Shown in pieces: positions 1 to 10,652 of a DNA stretch of 64,000 bases. The stretch is taken from the NCBI RefSeq assembly GCF_029309835.1, contig NZ_JARJHL010000003.1, positions 62,001 through 126,000 of the forward strand, in the 5' to 3' direction. The notes beneath the pieces were generated by a model. It worked only from the letters and a program-made list of their open reading frames with translations, did not search any database and was not told the origin of the DNA. This DNA is from Paracoccus sp. DMF-8 (GTDB taxonomy: Bacteria; Pseudomonadota; Alphaproteobacteria; Rhodobacterales; Rhodobacteraceae). The translations under genes and the position numbers were made by a program. The first letter of the stretch is position 1; each line of letters begins with the position of its first letter.

Positions 1-161
1 GAGGTCCCCTGCGCCAGATCGCCCATTTCGGCCAGCACCACCGACAGGCCACGGCCCGCCGCGTCCCGCGCGATGCCGCAGCCGTTGATGCCGCCGCCGA
101 TCACAAAGATGTCGCTGATACCGTCCTGCTGACCCACGTCGTCCGTTCCCCGGCCCGTCAT
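1..161 (-). CDS. glpD: Glycerol-3-phosphate dehydrogenase, N-terminal part
   Basis: The reverse strand from the ATG at 161 encodes an N-terminal FAD-binding Rossmann motif, [20 protein letters not shown], followed by [16 protein letters not shown]. This is the classic start of aerobic glycerol-3-phosphate dehydrogenase, which oxidises sn-glycerol 3-phosphate to dihydroxyacetone phosphate and feeds electrons to quinone. Only about 53 residues lie inside the window; the gene runs off the left edge. It is divergent from the DeoR-type regulator at 379, the usual arrangement for a glp repressor and its target. The family call is firm; the full length and the rest of the operon cannot be seen. Confidence 0.85.
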   Translation of the reverse strand, partial: MTGRGTDDVGQQDGISDIFVIGGGINGCGIARDAAGRGLSVVLAEMGDLAQGT

Positions 162-201
162 ACCAAAGCAGTAGCGGCTTTGCGCAACCGGTCAATCACT
201 A

Positions 202-236
202 TTTTCGTTTATGTGCGATTTTTTCCAAAACGAAGA
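202..236. promoter_or_regulatory. Probable GlpR operator between glpD and glpR
   Basis: An inverted repeat with arms TTCGTTT (204-210) and AAACGAA (228-234) lies in the divergent promoter region between glpD and glpR. DeoR/GlpR-type repressors are known to bind TTCG-containing repeats of this kind. Its location suits control of both genes; binding is inferred. Confidence 0.5.
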
Positions 237-378
237 TTATCACGCGGCAATGCAGCAATTTCTGCATCGCAACGAAACTTGGCAAGGCGATATGTTCTGG
301 TGCATGATCGCTTTTTGCCCCGCGAAGCGGTGCGGCGGACGGGCGGCGCTAGGCCGGATCACAGCGAGGGAAAAGCGC

Positions 379-1164
379 GTGGCACTCAGCATCCGGCAAA
401 GCGAAATTCTGGAACTGGCCCGGCATGACGGCCGGGTGCATGTCGATGATCTGGCGCAGCGTTTCGACGTGACGCTGCAGACCATCCGCCGCGATCTGGG
501 CGATCTGGCCGAGGCGGGTCTGGTCGATCGCGTCCACGGCGGCGCCGTGCCGCGCACCGGCGTCGTCAATCTGGGCTACAGATCGCGCCGCCGCATGAAT
601 GCCGAGGCAAAGGCCGCCATCGCCGCCGCCTGCGCGGCGGAAATCGCCGACAATTCGTCGATGATCCTGAACCCTGGCACCTCGACCGAGGCGGTGGCCC
701 ATGCGCTGGTCAACCACCAGAACATCACCGTCGTCACCAACAACATGAACGTCGCCAATATCCTGCTGGCCAATCCGGGCTGCGAAATCATGGTGGCGGG
801 CGGCGCCCTGCGGCGTTCGGACGGGGGCATCGTGGGTGAAATGACCACCCAGTTCATCGAACAGTTCAAGGTCGATTTCGCGGTCATCGGCACGTCCGGG
901 CTGGATCAGGACGGCGACCTGCTGGACTATGATCTGGCCGAGGTCCGCGTCAGCCGCGCCATCCTGCGCCAGTCGCGCCGCGCCTTTGTCGTGACCGACC
1001 ATTCCAAGGTCGGCCGTTCTGCCCCCGCGCGAATCGCCAGCCTGTCGGAAATCGACACGCTTTTCACCGACCGCCCCCTGCCCGCCCGGATCAAAGGGCT
1101 GTGCGCCGATTGGGGAACCCGGCTGCGGATCTGTTCCACGGCTGGATCCGACCATCCGGAATAA
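379..1164 (+). CDS. glpR: DeoR-family transcriptional repressor, GlpR type
   Basis: The protein has an N-terminal DeoR helix-turn-helix (about residues 20-45, LAQRFDVTLQTIRRDLGDL) and the family signature RVHGGA just after it. A sugar-phosphate-sensing DeoR C-terminal domain follows (NPGTSTEAVAHAL, GGALRRSDGGIVG, AVIGTSGLD). The GTG at 379 is preferred over the upstream ATG at 211: it has GAGGG about 9 bases upstream and gives the normal family length of about 261 residues with the HTH at the N terminus. Its divergent partner is glpD, so the expected role is repression of glycerol-3-phosphate genes, relieved by glycerol 3-phosphate. Confidence 0.82.
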   Translation: MALSIRQSEILELARHDGRVHVDDLAQRFDVTLQTIRRDLGDLAEAGLVDRVHGGAVPRTGVVNLGYRSRRRMNAEAKAAIAAACAAEIADNSSMILNPGTSTEAVAHALVNHQNITVVTNNMNVANILLANPGCEIMVAGGALRRSDGGIVGEMTTQFIEQFKVDFAVIGTSGLDQDGDLLDYDLAEVRVSRAILRQSRRAFVVTDHSKVGRSAPARIASLSEIDTLFTDRPLPARIKGLCADWGTRLRICSTAGSDHPE

Positions 1165-1254
1165 TTTTATACGATATGGATAAATCAATTATTTGACTGA
1201 TTGGTCTGCCGCACTCTACATCCCCTGCGTGTTTTATGTGGTGTGGAGGTCAGG

Positions 1255-2100
1255 TTGAATCTCAGATCGCTCAGGCTGGAACGCGGCCTTAGTCAGGCGG
1301 CGCTTGCGGAACGGATCGGCACGACGCAGCAGACGGTCGCGCGTTGGGAAACCGGAAAATCGCAGGTCAGCATCGCGCAGCTGCGCGCGCTGGCCGTCGC
1401 GCTGGACAGCAGCATCGCCGCCATTCTGGGCGAAACCGGACCCGCGCGCCGCCCGGCCCGCCGCACCGCTGCCGCCCTGCCCGATGACCGCCCCTTTGGC
1501 ACGCTGACGCTGGAATTTCCGGGCCACAGCCGGTCCCATCCCATCGCCCGGGGCGCTCTGGATGCGCTGAGCGCCGATCTGGCCGCGCGCGATCCGGGAC
1601 AGGGCGGCGCCGCGACGACGACCGAATGGCTGGTCACGGCGACGCTGGACGGGCGCCGGATCTTTATCAACCCGCTGCATCTGACCACGCTGCGGATGCT
1701 GGCCCACAGCGACCGGCACCCGATCCCCGAATACCTGCCCTGCCCCGTGCAAGAGGCGCTGTGCCGCTGGCCGCAAGCCGATCTGCCCGACACCCTGCGC
1801 CGCGAATGCGAATCGGCAATCGCGCGGCTTGGCGACCAGATCGCGACGCAGGCCCGCCGCCTGGCCGTGATCTTTGCCGATGGGCGCCAGGATGCGCTGC
1901 CGATGAATTGCGCGAATGCCGCCGTTATCGCATCGCTGGAACAGGAACGCGCGGCCATCGCCCGCGCCTGTTACCTGCGGCTGCTGCATGACGACGGGCA
2001 GCACCATTTCGCCAATCTGGACCATGTCGCGCTGATCGACGCGCCGCTTGGGCTGATGCGGGAACAGGCGCTGCCGGGGGATGGCGCTAGCCCGGAATGA
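1255..2100 (+). CDS. XRE-family regulator with C-terminal domain of unknown function
   Basis: Residues 1-60 form a Cro/XRE-type helix-turn-helix ([20 protein letters not shown], then [10 protein letters not shown]). The following roughly 200 residues match no family I can name; they include a segment [20 protein letters not shown] that looks like a DUF-type binding domain. A TTG start at 1255 is chosen because GGAGG (1245-1249) sits at correct spacing and the HTH then begins directly; a longer reading from 1201 would add unconserved residues. It follows glpR in the same direction and ends a few bases before the convergent adenine deaminase gene. Its target is unknown. Confidence 0.65.
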   Translation: MNLRSLRLERGLSQAALAERIGTTQQTVARWETGKSQVSIAQLRALAVALDSSIAAILGETGPARRPARRTAAALPDDRPFGTLTLEFPGHSRSHPIARGALDALSADLAARDPGQGGAATTTEWLVTATLDGRRIFINPLHLTTLRMLAHSDRHPIPEYLPCPVQEALCRWPQADLPDTLRRECESAIARLGDQIATQARRLAVIFADGRQDALPMNCANAAVIASLEQERAAIARACYLRLLHDDGQHHFANLDHVALIDAPLGLMREQALPGDGASPE

Positions 2101-3790
2101 TCTCGAATCTGGTGACATCGACCATGCCGCGGTCGGTGATCTTCAGCGCGGGAATGACCGGCAGGGCCAGAAAGGCCAGTTGCAGGAACGGTTCTTCCAG
2201 TTCGACGCCAAGGCTGCGGGCGGCGGCGCGCAGGGCAACCAGCTTTTCGCGAACGTCCTCGTAGCTCAGCAGGCTCATCAGCCCGGCGATGGGCAGCGCG
2301 AGTTCGGCCAGAATTTCGCCGTCGCGGGCAACGACAAAGCCGCCCTCGATTTCGGTCAGGCGATCTGCGGCCAGCGCCATATCGCCGTAATCGGCCCCCA
2401 CCGCGATGATATTGTGATGGTCGTGACAGACGGTCGAGGCGATGGCCCCCGCCTTCAGCCCGAAACCCTGCACGAAACCCGTCGCGATATTGCCGTTCTT
2501 GCCGTGGCGTTCGACCACCGCGATGCGCATCAGGTCGCGTTCGGGATCCGGCGCCTTGTCACCGTCGCGGATGGGGATGTCATGGCGCAGATGTTCGGTG
2601 ATGATCTTGCCCGGGATGATCCCCACAACATCGGTTTCGCTGCGATTGCCGGTCGCGCGGAAATCCCGCGCCGTGACGCGCGGCGCCTTGACCGAATTGC
2701 GCCCGATGTCACCCATCGCGGGCAGTGCCGCAAAAGCCGCGTCATCGACCACCCGCCCGCCGCAGATCACCAGCCGCGCGTCGCAACCGGCCAGCGAACC
2801 AAGCGCCACGATATCGGCGCGCAGCCCCGGCGCGATCAGCCCGCGATCCTTCAGCCCGAACGCCTCTGCCGCAGACAAGGACGCCGCGCGATAGGCCGCC
2901 AATGGCGAGGTGCCAAGCGCGATCAGCCGCCGCAGCATATAGTCCAGATGCCCGTGTTCGGCGATATCCAGCGGGTTCCGGTCGTCGGTGCACAGGCAGA
3001 TATAGGCGCTGGTCGCATCGCTCAGCACCGGTTGCAGCGCGTCCAGATCCTTGCTGACCGAGCCTTCGCGGATCAGCACCCGCATCCCCTTGCGCAGCTT
3101 TTCCAGCGCCTCGGTCGCGGTCGTCGCCTCGTGTTCAGTGCGGATGCCGGCGGCGATACAGGCGTTCAGGTCATGGCCGGTCAGTTGCGGGCAATGGCCG
3201 TCGATATGGCCGCCCTGAAACAGCGCCAGTTTCGCCATCGGGCCGGGGTCGCATTGAATGACGCCGGGATAATTCATGAATTCCGCCAGCCCGATCCCCG
3301 AAGGATGGCCGATCAGGGGGCGCAGGTCCTCCGCCTCGATCCGCGCGCCTGAGGTTTCCATATCAGTCGAGGGCACGCAGGATGACAGTTGCACGCGCAG
3401 GTCCATCAGCACGGCATCGGATGCCTGCTGAAACCAGCGGATGCCATCGACGCCGATGACATTGGCGATCTCATGCGGGTCGCAGATCGCCGTGGTGATG
3501 CCGCGCGGGGTCACGCAGCGGTCGAACTCCTGCGGGGTCAGCAGGCTGCTTTCGACATGCAGATGGGTGTCGATGAAACCCGGCACCAGCACCAGCCCGG
3601 TCACGTCGATTTCGCGCTGGCCGCGATAGCTGCCGCAGGTCCCGACGATGCGGTCGCCGCAGATCGCGACATCGCCGTCCAGCATCGCACCCGTGACCAG
3701 ATCAAAGACCCGCCCGCCTTTCAGGACCAGACCAGCCGGTTCGCGCCCCTGCGCCTGTGCGATGCGTTTTTCCAGCATTTCTTGGGACAT
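2087..3790 (-). CDS. ade: Adenine deaminase
   Basis: This 567-residue amidohydrolase converts adenine to hypoxanthine and ammonia in purine salvage. Visible marks are the metal-binding motif [12 protein letters not shown] near residue 92, [11 protein letters not shown], the substrate-site region [11 protein letters not shown], and the C-terminal [10 protein letters not shown] motif typical of the bacterial Ade family rather than eukaryotic-type adenosine deaminases. Length matches the family (about 560-600). It is a single intact gene, convergent with the XRE gene (14-base overlap at the 3' ends) and divergent from the TRAP transporter block. A large open frame on the opposite strand is only its shadow. 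Confidence 0.93.
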   Translation of the reverse strand: MSQEMLEKRIAQAQGREPAGLVLKGGRVFDLVTGAMLDGDVAICGDRIVGTCGSYRGQREIDVTGLVLVPGFIDTHLHVESSLLTPQEFDRCVTPRGITTAICDPHEIANVIGVDGIRWFQQASDAVLMDLRVQLSSCVPSTDMETSGARIEAEDLRPLIGHPSGIGLAEFMNYPGVIQCDPGPMAKLALFQGGHIDGHCPQLTGHDLNACIAAGIRTEHEATTATEALEKLRKGMRVLIREGSVSKDLDALQPVLSDATSAYICLCTDDRNPLDIAEHGHLDYMLRRLIALGTSPLAAYRAASLSAAEAFGLKDRGLIAPGLRADIVALGSLAGCDARLVICGGRVVDDAAFAALPAMGDIGRNSVKAPRVTARDFRATGNRSETDVVGIIPGKIITEHLRHDIPIRDGDKAPDPERDLMRIAVVERHGKNGNIATGFVQGFGLKAGAIASTVCHDHHNIIAVGADYGDMALAADRLTEIEGGFVVARDGEILAELALPIAGLMSLLSYEDVREKLVALRAAARSLGVELEEPFLQLAFLALPVIPALKITDRGMVDVTRFEIIPG

Positions 3791-3904
3791 GGCGGCTCTT
3801 TCCTTGGTGGGCTTCGGTCAATGGCGGGGGCGCCGCCTTGTGCCAGAATATCCCAGTTTGTGACAGGCGACAGCATTGAACCGAAAGGGCATTCCCGGAT
3901 CGCG

Positions 3905-3998
3905 CCATAATGTGGAATGAAAAATCCAATGAGTTCCACCATCTGCACGGAAATGCGCCGGGCGCTGTCGTTTTTGCTTGCATTCCATGCTGGAAATC
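3905..3998. promoter_or_regulatory. Palindromic TTCCA/TGGAA sites upstream of the TRAP operon
   Basis: The 301-base space between ade and the TRAP genes holds two inverted TGGAA/TTCCA pairs: TGGAA 3913-3917 with TTCCA 3934-3938, and a tight 13-base palindrome TTCCA-tgc-TGGAA at 3983-3995. IclR-family regulators commonly bind TGGAA-N-TTCCA palindromes, and an IclR gene sits inside this block at 7036. The sites are therefore good candidates for its operator. Binding is inferred. Confidence 0.5.
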
Positions 3999-4091
3999 CG
4001 GGAAATCCCGATCCGGCAGAGGATTAAACGCTCCACGATGTGGAGCGGGTGACGGTCGAGGAGGGCCGCGCCACCAGGCGGGAGGATGAAC

Positions 4092-5966
4092 ATGCAACCC
4101 ATCGACATCGAGTCGGGGGCCGAACTGGCGCTTGGCGGGATCGAGGCCACGACCGAACCCAAGCGCGCCGAACCCTGGATGCGCCCGATAGAGATCCTTG
4201 CCGCCGGCCTGCTGGTCGTCATGATCTGCATGGTTCTGGCCAATGTCTTTTTCCGCTATGTGCTGGCGAAACCGCTGATCTGGGGGGATGAGGTCGCCTC
4301 GATCAGCTTTATCTGGATGGCCATGCTGGGCGCCGCGCTGGCGGTCGACCGCCACGAACACATGCGCCTGACCGTGGTCCCGCCGCTGCTGCCCGAAAAA
4401 CTGGCGCGGATCGTCGAGGTCGCGGGCCAGGTCATGGTCTGCATCCTGCTGCTGCGCCTGCTGCCCGTCGCCGTCGAATACGCCTATGAGGAGCGCTATG
4501 TCACCTCGCCCGCGCTTGGGCTGCCGATGTCGTGGCGGGCCTCGGCGATTCCGGTCGGATCGGGCTGATGGCGTTTCTGTCGCTGATCGCGGTGATCCGC
4601 ACCAAGGCATGGGGGACAATCGCCGGGACGCTGATCGTGACCGGGATCGCGGTCGCCCTGATGTGGTATCTGCGCCCGACGATGCTGTCGATCGGCAACT
4701 GGAACCTGCCGATCTGGCTGGGCCTGCTGGTCGCGGTCCTGCTGGTCATCGGCGTGCCCATCGCCTTCTGCTTTGCGCTTGGCACGCTGGCCTATCTGAC
4801 ATTCGCCAGCCATTCGCCGATCTTCGTGATGATGGGCCGCATCGACGAAGGCATGTCGTCGCTGATCCTGCTGTCGGTGCCGGTCTTTGTCCTGCTGGGC
4901 TGCATCCTTGACGCGACGGGGATGGGCAAGGCCATCGTGAATTTCCTTGCCTCACTTCTGGGTCACGTCAAGGCGGGGATGAGCTATGTCCTGCTGGGCT
5001 CGATGTTCCTTGTGTCGGGGATTTCGGGGTCGAAAGTGTCGGATATGGCGACGGTCGCACCCGCACTGTTTCCCGAAATGCGCCGCCAGGGCCATTCGCC
5101 CTCCGAAATGACCGCGCTGCTGGCGACCGGGGCGGCGATGGCCGATACCGTGCCGCCGTCCATCGTGCTGATCGTGCTGGGTTCGGTCGCGGGCGTGTCC
5201 ATCGCCGGGCTGTTCACCAGCGGCTTTGCCATCGCCATGGTGCTGCTGGTCATGCTGGCGATCCTGGCCCGCTGGAAGGCCCGCAACGAAGACATGTCCG
5301 GCGTCCAGCGCGCCACCCTGCCCTGTATCGGCAAGGTCGCCCTGATCGCGATCCCGGCGCTGGTCCTGCCCTTCATGATCCGCAGCCTTGTCGCGGGCGG
5401 CGTCGCCACCGCGACCGAGGTGTCGACCATCGCCGTCGTCTATGCCTTTGTCATCGGGGTCGTGCTGTATGGCGGCATTCCGATGCGCAAGCTGGGCACG
5501 ATGCTGGTCGAAACCGCCGCCATGTCGGGCGCGATCCTGCTGATACTGGGCGCGGCATCGGCGGCCACGGGCGCTGACGCAATCCGGCTTTGCCCGCGAC
5601 CTGATGAATATCGTCACGGCGCTGCCGGGCGGCTGGATCACCTTCATGCTGGCGTCCATCGTCATCTTTCTGGTGCTGGGCTGCTTGCTCGATGGGCTGC
5701 CCGCCATCGTGCTGCTGGCCCTGATCATGTTCCCGATCTCGCGCAGTCTGGGCATCCATGATATCCACTATTCCATGGTCATCGTCACCGCGATGAACAT
5801 CGGCCTGATGGCGCCGCCCATCGGCATCGGTTTCTATATCGCCTGCAAGATCGCCAATGTCCCGGCCGATCAGGTCATGCGCAAGATCTGGTCCTATCTG
5901 GCCGCGCTGCTGGTCGGCCTGCTGGCGATTGCCGCCGTGCCGTGGTTTTCGACCGCGCTTCTGTAA
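4092..5966 (+). CDS. TRAP transporter fused small and large membrane subunits (DctQM), two frameshifts
   Basis: The first ~160 residues are a DctQ-type small membrane subunit (LANVFFRYVLAKPLIWGDEV). The frame then runs without a stop into a DctM-type large subunit (PIWLGLLVAVLLVIGVPIAF, GSKVSDMATVAPALFPEM, MGKAIVNFLASLLGH). Together they form the transmembrane part of a TRAP symporter for an organic acid. DctQM fusions of about 620 residues are known. Two frame changes are needed, near 4556 in a G run and near 5573. Start 4092 is chosen for GGAGG at 4081-4085. The periplasmic partner follows at 6011. Confidence 0.8.
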
Positions 5967-6010
5967 TCAATCACGACCACCAAACAAACGAACTTTCGGG
6001 AGGAGAAGAC

Positions 6011-7030
6011 ATGACCATCACCCGCCGCAACATCCTGCTGGGCGCCGCCGCCGGCGCGTTGGCCGCGCCCTTCATCCGGCCGGACACGGCCCGCGCGGCC
6101 GATTTCAGCTACAAGATCGCCAACAACCAGCCGATGGAGCATCCCAGCAACATCCGCCTGACCGAAGCGGTCGCGCGGATTCTGGAAGAAAGCTCGGGCG
6201 CGGTCGATATCCAGATCTTCCCCTCGAACCAGTTGGGCGCGGATACCGACGTGCTGGGCCAGTTGCGTTCGGGCGGGGTCGAATTCTTCCAGCTTTCGCC
6301 GGTGATCCTGTCGACGCTGGTCCCGAATGCCTCGATCAGCGGCATCGGCTATGCCTTTACCGATTACGACGCCGTGTGGCAGGCGATGGACGGCGAGCTG
6401 GGCGCCTATGCGCGCGGCCAGATCGAAAACGCCGGTCTGGTCGTCATGGACAAGATCTGGGACAACGGCTTCCGCCAGACGACTTCTTCGACCAAGCCCA
6501 TCGTGACCCCCGCCGATCTGGAAGGGTTCAAGATCCGCGTGCCGGTCAGCCCGCTCTGGACCTCGCTTTATGCGGCCTTTGGTTCGGCCCCGGCCTCGAT
6601 CAACTTTGCCGAGGTCTATACCGCGCTGCAGACCGGCATCGTCGATGGTCAGGAAAACCCGCTTGCGATCATGAAGGTCGCCAAGATGTGGGAGGTCCAG
6701 CCGCCTGGCCTGTCGATGACCAGCCACATGTGGGACGGTTTCTGGCTGCTTGGCAACCGCCGCGCATGGAACGCCCTGCCCGAAGACATGCAGCAGATCG
6801 TCGCGAAGAACTTCAACGCCTCGGCCGATCAGCAGCGCGCCGATGTCATGGCGCTGAACGCCACGCTGAAGGGCGAACTGGAATCCGAAGGTTTCGTCTT
6901 TAACGACGTCGATCCCAAGCTGTTCGAGGACAAGCTGCGCGAGGCCGGTTTCTACGCCCAGTGGAAAGACACCTATGGCGAAGATGCATGGGCCATTCTG
7001 GAAACCGCCATCGGCCGCAATCTGGCCTGA
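6011..7030 (+). CDS. TRAP transporter substrate-binding protein, DctP family
   Basis: An intact 339-residue periplasmic binding protein. It begins with a twin-arginine-like signal (MTITRRNILLGAAAGALAAP, cleavage near TARAAD). The mature part shows DctP-family features: a lobe containing LRSGGVEFFQLS, the conserved DLEGFKIRVP, and a segment NFAEVYTALQTGIVDGQENP that carries the family's carboxylate-binding region. It starts 44 bases after the fused DctQM with a GGAGAAG ribosome site, so the two genes form one transporter operon. The substrate cannot be told from sequence; the neighbouring acyl-CoA genes suggest an organic acid. Confidence 0.9.
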   Translation: MTITRRNILLGAAAGALAAPFIRPDTARAADFSYKIANNQPMEHPSNIRLTEAVARILEESSGAVDIQIFPSNQLGADTDVLGQLRSGGVEFFQLSPVILSTLVPNASISGIGYAFTDYDAVWQAMDGELGAYARGQIENAGLVVMDKIWDNGFRQTTSSTKPIVTPADLEGFKIRVPVSPLWTSLYAAFGSAPASINFAEVYTALQTGIVDGQENPLAIMKVAKMWEVQPPGLSMTSHMWDGFWLLGNRRAWNALPEDMQQIVAKNFNASADQQRADVMALNATLKGELESEGFVFNDVDPKLFEDKLREAGFYAQWKDTYGEDAWAILETAIGRNLA

Positions 7031-7035
7031 CGCAG

Positions 7036-7880
7036 ATGCGCGCGCCCGCCCTTTCGCCTGCAACGCCGCCCCCCGCGCACGGTTTGAAACCGGAACGCGC
7101 GGGGGGGTCGCAGGCCGTTGGGCGGGCGCTGTCGCTGCTGTCGTTGGTCGGGCGCGGCGGGGATGCGGGCCTTGGGCTGGCCGAACTGGCGCAGGCGGCG
7201 GGCGTGACACGCTCGACCGCGCGGCGGCTGCTGCTGGCGCTAGGCGCGGCGCGGCTGGTCGAACAGGATATCGCCACGCGGCGCTATCACCTTGGCCCGG
7301 AAACCTATCTGCTGGGGACATTCGCCGCCGAACGCCACGGCATCCTGACCCATGCCCGCGATTCGATGAACAGGCTGGCGGCGGAAACCGGCGATACCGT
7401 GCTGCTGACCGTGCCGCAGGACGACCACACGCTTTGCCTTGAACGCATCGAGGGCGCCTGTACCACATCTACGCACCCATGCGCTGGTGCGCGGCGACCG
7501 CAAGCCGATGGGCATGGGCGCCGGCGCGCTGGCCATTCTGGCCGCCCTGCCCGTGGCCGAATCCGACGCAGTGCGCCGCCGCATCGCTGCCCCTGGAGTC
7601 GGCGATCTGATGCCCGACCTGATCCATGACGAAAACCGCGCCCGCCAAGGCCGGCCATGCGCTGAACCCGGGACGCATCGTGCCGGGGTCCTGGGGGCTT
7701 GGCGTGGCGATCCGCTGGCCCGATGGCCGCCCGGCGGGCGCGCTGTCGCTGGCCGCGATCGAAAACCGCATGCGTCCCGACCGCCAGCCCGCGCTGGTCG
7801 CCGCCCTGCATCGCGAGGTCCGCATCATTCAGGACAGCCTGTCCCGCCTGTCCCGTCCCGAACCCCAAACCGAACCGTAA
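7036..7880 (+). CDS. IclR-family regulator, frameshifted
   Basis: An IclR-type winged helix-turn-helix is clear at the N terminus (GLAELAQAAGVTRSTARRLL, then YHLGPETYLLG). The effector domain follows in two further frames: VRGDRKPMGMGAGALAILAA and, after another break near 7630, GRIVPGSWGLGVAIRWPDG. At least two frame changes (about 7460-7485 and 7625-7635) are needed to read the ~280-residue protein. It begins 6 bases after the TRAP binding-protein stop, so it is co-transcribed with the operon it probably regulates. The breaks look like sequence errors because the codons remain conserved on both sides. Confidence 0.7.
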
Positions 7881-7890
7881 GGAGCACGAC

Positions 7891-9060
7891 ATGGCCGACC
7901 CCCTCATCGTCGGATGGGCGCATACGAAATTCGGCAAATCCGCCGCCCCCGACACCCAAACCCTGATGGCAGAGGTCGCCCTGCCCGCGCTGGACCATGC
8001 CGGGATCGCGCCCGCGCAGGTCGATGGCATTTTCACCGGCGTCTTCAACAACGGCTTTTCGCGGCAGGATTTTCAGGGCGCGCTGGTCGCCATGGGCACG
8101 CCCGAACTGCATGGCGTGCCGTTCCTGCGCACGGAAAACGCCTGCGCCGCCGGGTCCGCCGCGATCTATGCGGCGGCGGATTTCACCGCATCCGGTCGCG
8201 GGCGGGTGGCGCTGGTCATCGGTGCCGAAAAGATGTCGGCCACGCCCGGCGATCAGGTCGGCGACATCCTGCTGTCGGCCAGCTACCATGCCGAGGAAGG
8301 CGATATCCCCGGCGGTTTCGCGGGCGTCTTTGGCCGCATCACCGAAAATTATTTCCAGCGCCACGGCGACCGCTCGACCGAACTGGCGATGATCGCGGCC
8401 AAGAACCACGAAAACGGCATGCGCAACCCGCTTGCACATATGCAAAAGCTCTTTGATCTGGATTTCTGCAACACGCCTTCGGACAAGAACCCGCGGGTGG
8501 CGGGGCCGTTGCGGCGCACGGATTGCTCGCTGGTGTCGGACGGGGCGGCGGCGCTGGTCCCGGCGGATGCGGAAACCGCCGCCGGGCTGGCCCGCGCGAT
8601 CCGTTTCCGCGCGCGCGCGCAGACCGGCGATTATCTGGCCCTGTCGCGGCGCGACCCCATCGCCTTTGACGGCCCGCGCCGGGCGTGGGCGCTGGCGCTG
8701 GAACAGGCGGGTCTGGGCATCCGCGACCTTGATCTGGTCGAAACCCATGACTGTTTCACCACCGCCGAGATGATCGAATACGAAGCCATGGGCCTTGCCG
8801 AACCCGGTCAGGGCTGGCGCGTCATCCGCGACGGCGTGACCCGTTTCGACGGCGCGCTGCCCGTCAACCCTTCGGGCGGGCTGAAATCGCGCGGCCATCC
8901 CATCGGCGCGACCGGCGTGTCGCAGCATGTCGTGGTCGCCATGCAGCTTGCGGGCGAAGCGGGCGCGATGCAGGTCCCCGGTGCGGCGCTTGGCGGGGTC
9001 CTCAACATGGGCGGCGCCGCCGTCGCCGGCTATTGTTCCATTCTGGAGCGCGAAAGATGA
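7891..9060 (+). CDS. Thiolase-like acetyl-CoA acetyltransferase
   Basis: Intact 389-residue thiolase-superfamily protein. The active-site cysteine region reads ENACAAGSAAIYAA (near residue 87), and the C-terminal half has NPSGGLKSRGHPIGATG with the catalytic histidine, plus ETHDCFTTAEMIEYE. This is the lipid-transfer/SCP2-thiolase-like branch rather than classic biosynthetic thiolase. It would cleave or condense an acyl-CoA. It is preceded by GGAG at 7880-7883, and its stop overlaps the start of the CoA ligase (ATGA at 9057), indicating translational coupling in a CoA-dependent degradation pathway. Confidence 0.85.
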   Translation: MADPLIVGWAHTKFGKSAAPDTQTLMAEVALPALDHAGIAPAQVDGIFTGVFNNGFSRQDFQGALVAMGTPELHGVPFLRTENACAAGSAAIYAAADFTASGRGRVALVIGAEKMSATPGDQVGDILLSASYHAEEGDIPGGFAGVFGRITENYFQRHGDRSTELAMIAAKNHENGMRNPLAHMQKLFDLDFCNTPSDKNPRVAGPLRRTDCSLVSDGAAALVPADAETAAGLARAIRFRARAQTGDYLALSRRDPIAFDGPRRAWALALEQAGLGIRDLDLVETHDCFTTAEMIEYEAMGLAEPGQGWRVIRDGVTRFDGALPVNPSGGLKSRGHPIGATGVSQHVVVAMQLAGEAGAMQVPGAALGGVLNMGGAAVAGYCSILERER

Positions 9061-10652
9061 CCGATCCCAAAGGCGGCATCACCCCGGTTTCGACGCGGGT
9101 GATGAACCTTGCGACCCTGCTGACCCAATCCGCGCGCCGCGACCCGGACGGCGTGGCGCTGGTCATGGGCGACAGCCGCTGGACATGGGCCGAATTCGAC
9201 GCCCGCACCGATGCGCTGGCCCATGCCCTGCAAACCCGTTTCGGCCTGCAAAAGGGCGACCGGGTGATGTGTCAGTCCCAGAACTGTCTGGAAATGATGC
9301 AGGCCATGTTCGCGGTCTGGCGCGCGGGTGGGGTCTGGGTGCCCGCCAACTTCCGCCAGACCCCCGAAGAGGTCGCCTATCTGACCGAAGCATCCGGCGC
9401 CACGCTGATGTTTTGCAACGCGGCCTTTCCCGACCACGCCGCGGCCTGTCAGGGCGTGACGCTAATCGCCTTTGACGCGGCGGATTTTGCGCCTTCGGTT
9501 CAGGACATCACCGCCCGGAACATGGGTGAGACGCCGCAGGTCGCGGTGGTGGACCGCGACGATCCCTGCTGGTTCTTCTTTACCTCGGGGACCACGGGGC
9601 GGCCCAAGGCCAGCGTGCTGACGCATGGGCAGATGGCATTCGTGGTGACCAACCATCTGGCCGATCTGATGCCGGGGCTGACCGGCGATGATGCCTCGCT
9701 GGTCGTCGCGCCCTTGTCGCATGGCGCGGGGTGCATCAACTGACGCAGGTCGCGCGGGGGTGAAAACCATCCTGCTGCCGTCCGAGCGTTTCGACGTGGA
9801 ACAGGTCTGGGGGCTGATCGCCGAATGGCGCGTGTCGACCATGTTCACCGTCCCGACGATCCTGAAACTTCTGGTCGAACATCCCTCGACCGCGACGGCG
9901 GATCATTCGTCCCTGCGCTATGTCATCTATGCGGGCGCGCCGATGTATCGGGTGGACCAGCAAAAGGCGCTGAACACGCTTGGCAAGGTCATCGTGCAAT
10001 ATTTCGGTCTGGGCGAGGTCACCGGCAATATCACCGTCCTGCCCGCCCATCTGCATGACGCGGGCGACGGCCCGCAGGTCCGTATCGGCACCTGCGGCCA
10101 TGCCCGCACGGGGATCGAGGTTCAGGTCCAGAGACGATCAGGGCCGCGAACTGCCCCCCGGCCAGACCGGCGAAATCTGCGTCATCGGCCCGGCGGTTTT
10201 CGCGGGCTATTACCAGAACCCGGAAGCGAACCGGAAATCCTTTCGCGACGGCTGGTTTCGCACCGGCGATCTGGGCCATATGGACGATGCGGGGTTCCTG
10301 TATATCACCGGGCGCGAAAGCGACATGTTCATTTCCGGCGGCTCGAACGTCTACCCGCGCGAGATCGAGGAAAAGATCCTGACCCATCCCGCGATTTCCG
10401 AGGTCGCGGTGCTGGGCCTGCCCGATCCCCTGTGGGGCGAAATCGGTTGGGCGGTCTGCGTCGCCCATGCCCACGTGACCGAGGACGAACTGGCCGCTTT
10501 CCTTGACGGGAAGCTGTCGCGCTACAAGATGCCGAAACGGTTTCCTGTTCTGGGACGCGCTGCCGAAATCGGCCTATGGCAAGATCACCAAGAAAATGAT
10601 CCGGCAGGAACTGGAGGCGCGCGGCCTGACGCCGCAGGCGGCACCGGCATGA
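9057..10652 (+). CDS. Acyl-CoA synthetase (AMP-forming), several frameshifts
   Basis: An ANL-superfamily acid:CoA ligase. The P-loop-like AMP motif FFFTSGTTGRPKASVLTHGQ is in the first segment. MYRVDQQKALNTLGKVIVQY-FGLGEVTG is in the second, WFRTGDLGHMDDAGFLYITG with the SGGSNVYPREIE hinge in the third, and the catalytic-lysine end YGKITKKMIRQELEARG in the fourth. Reading it whole needs frame changes near 9738, 9763, 10125 and 10545, the first two in runs of G. Combined length is about 530 residues, normal for the family. It activates a free acid, presumably the one imported by the TRAP system, for the adjacent thiolase and dehydrogenase. Confidence 0.8.

Noticed and set aside
2081..3352. 423-codon plus-strand frame
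   Set aside because: Antisense to adenine deaminase; no family resemblance.
5894..7468. 524-codon minus-strand frame
   Set aside because: Antisense to the TRAP binding-protein and IclR genes; shadow composition.
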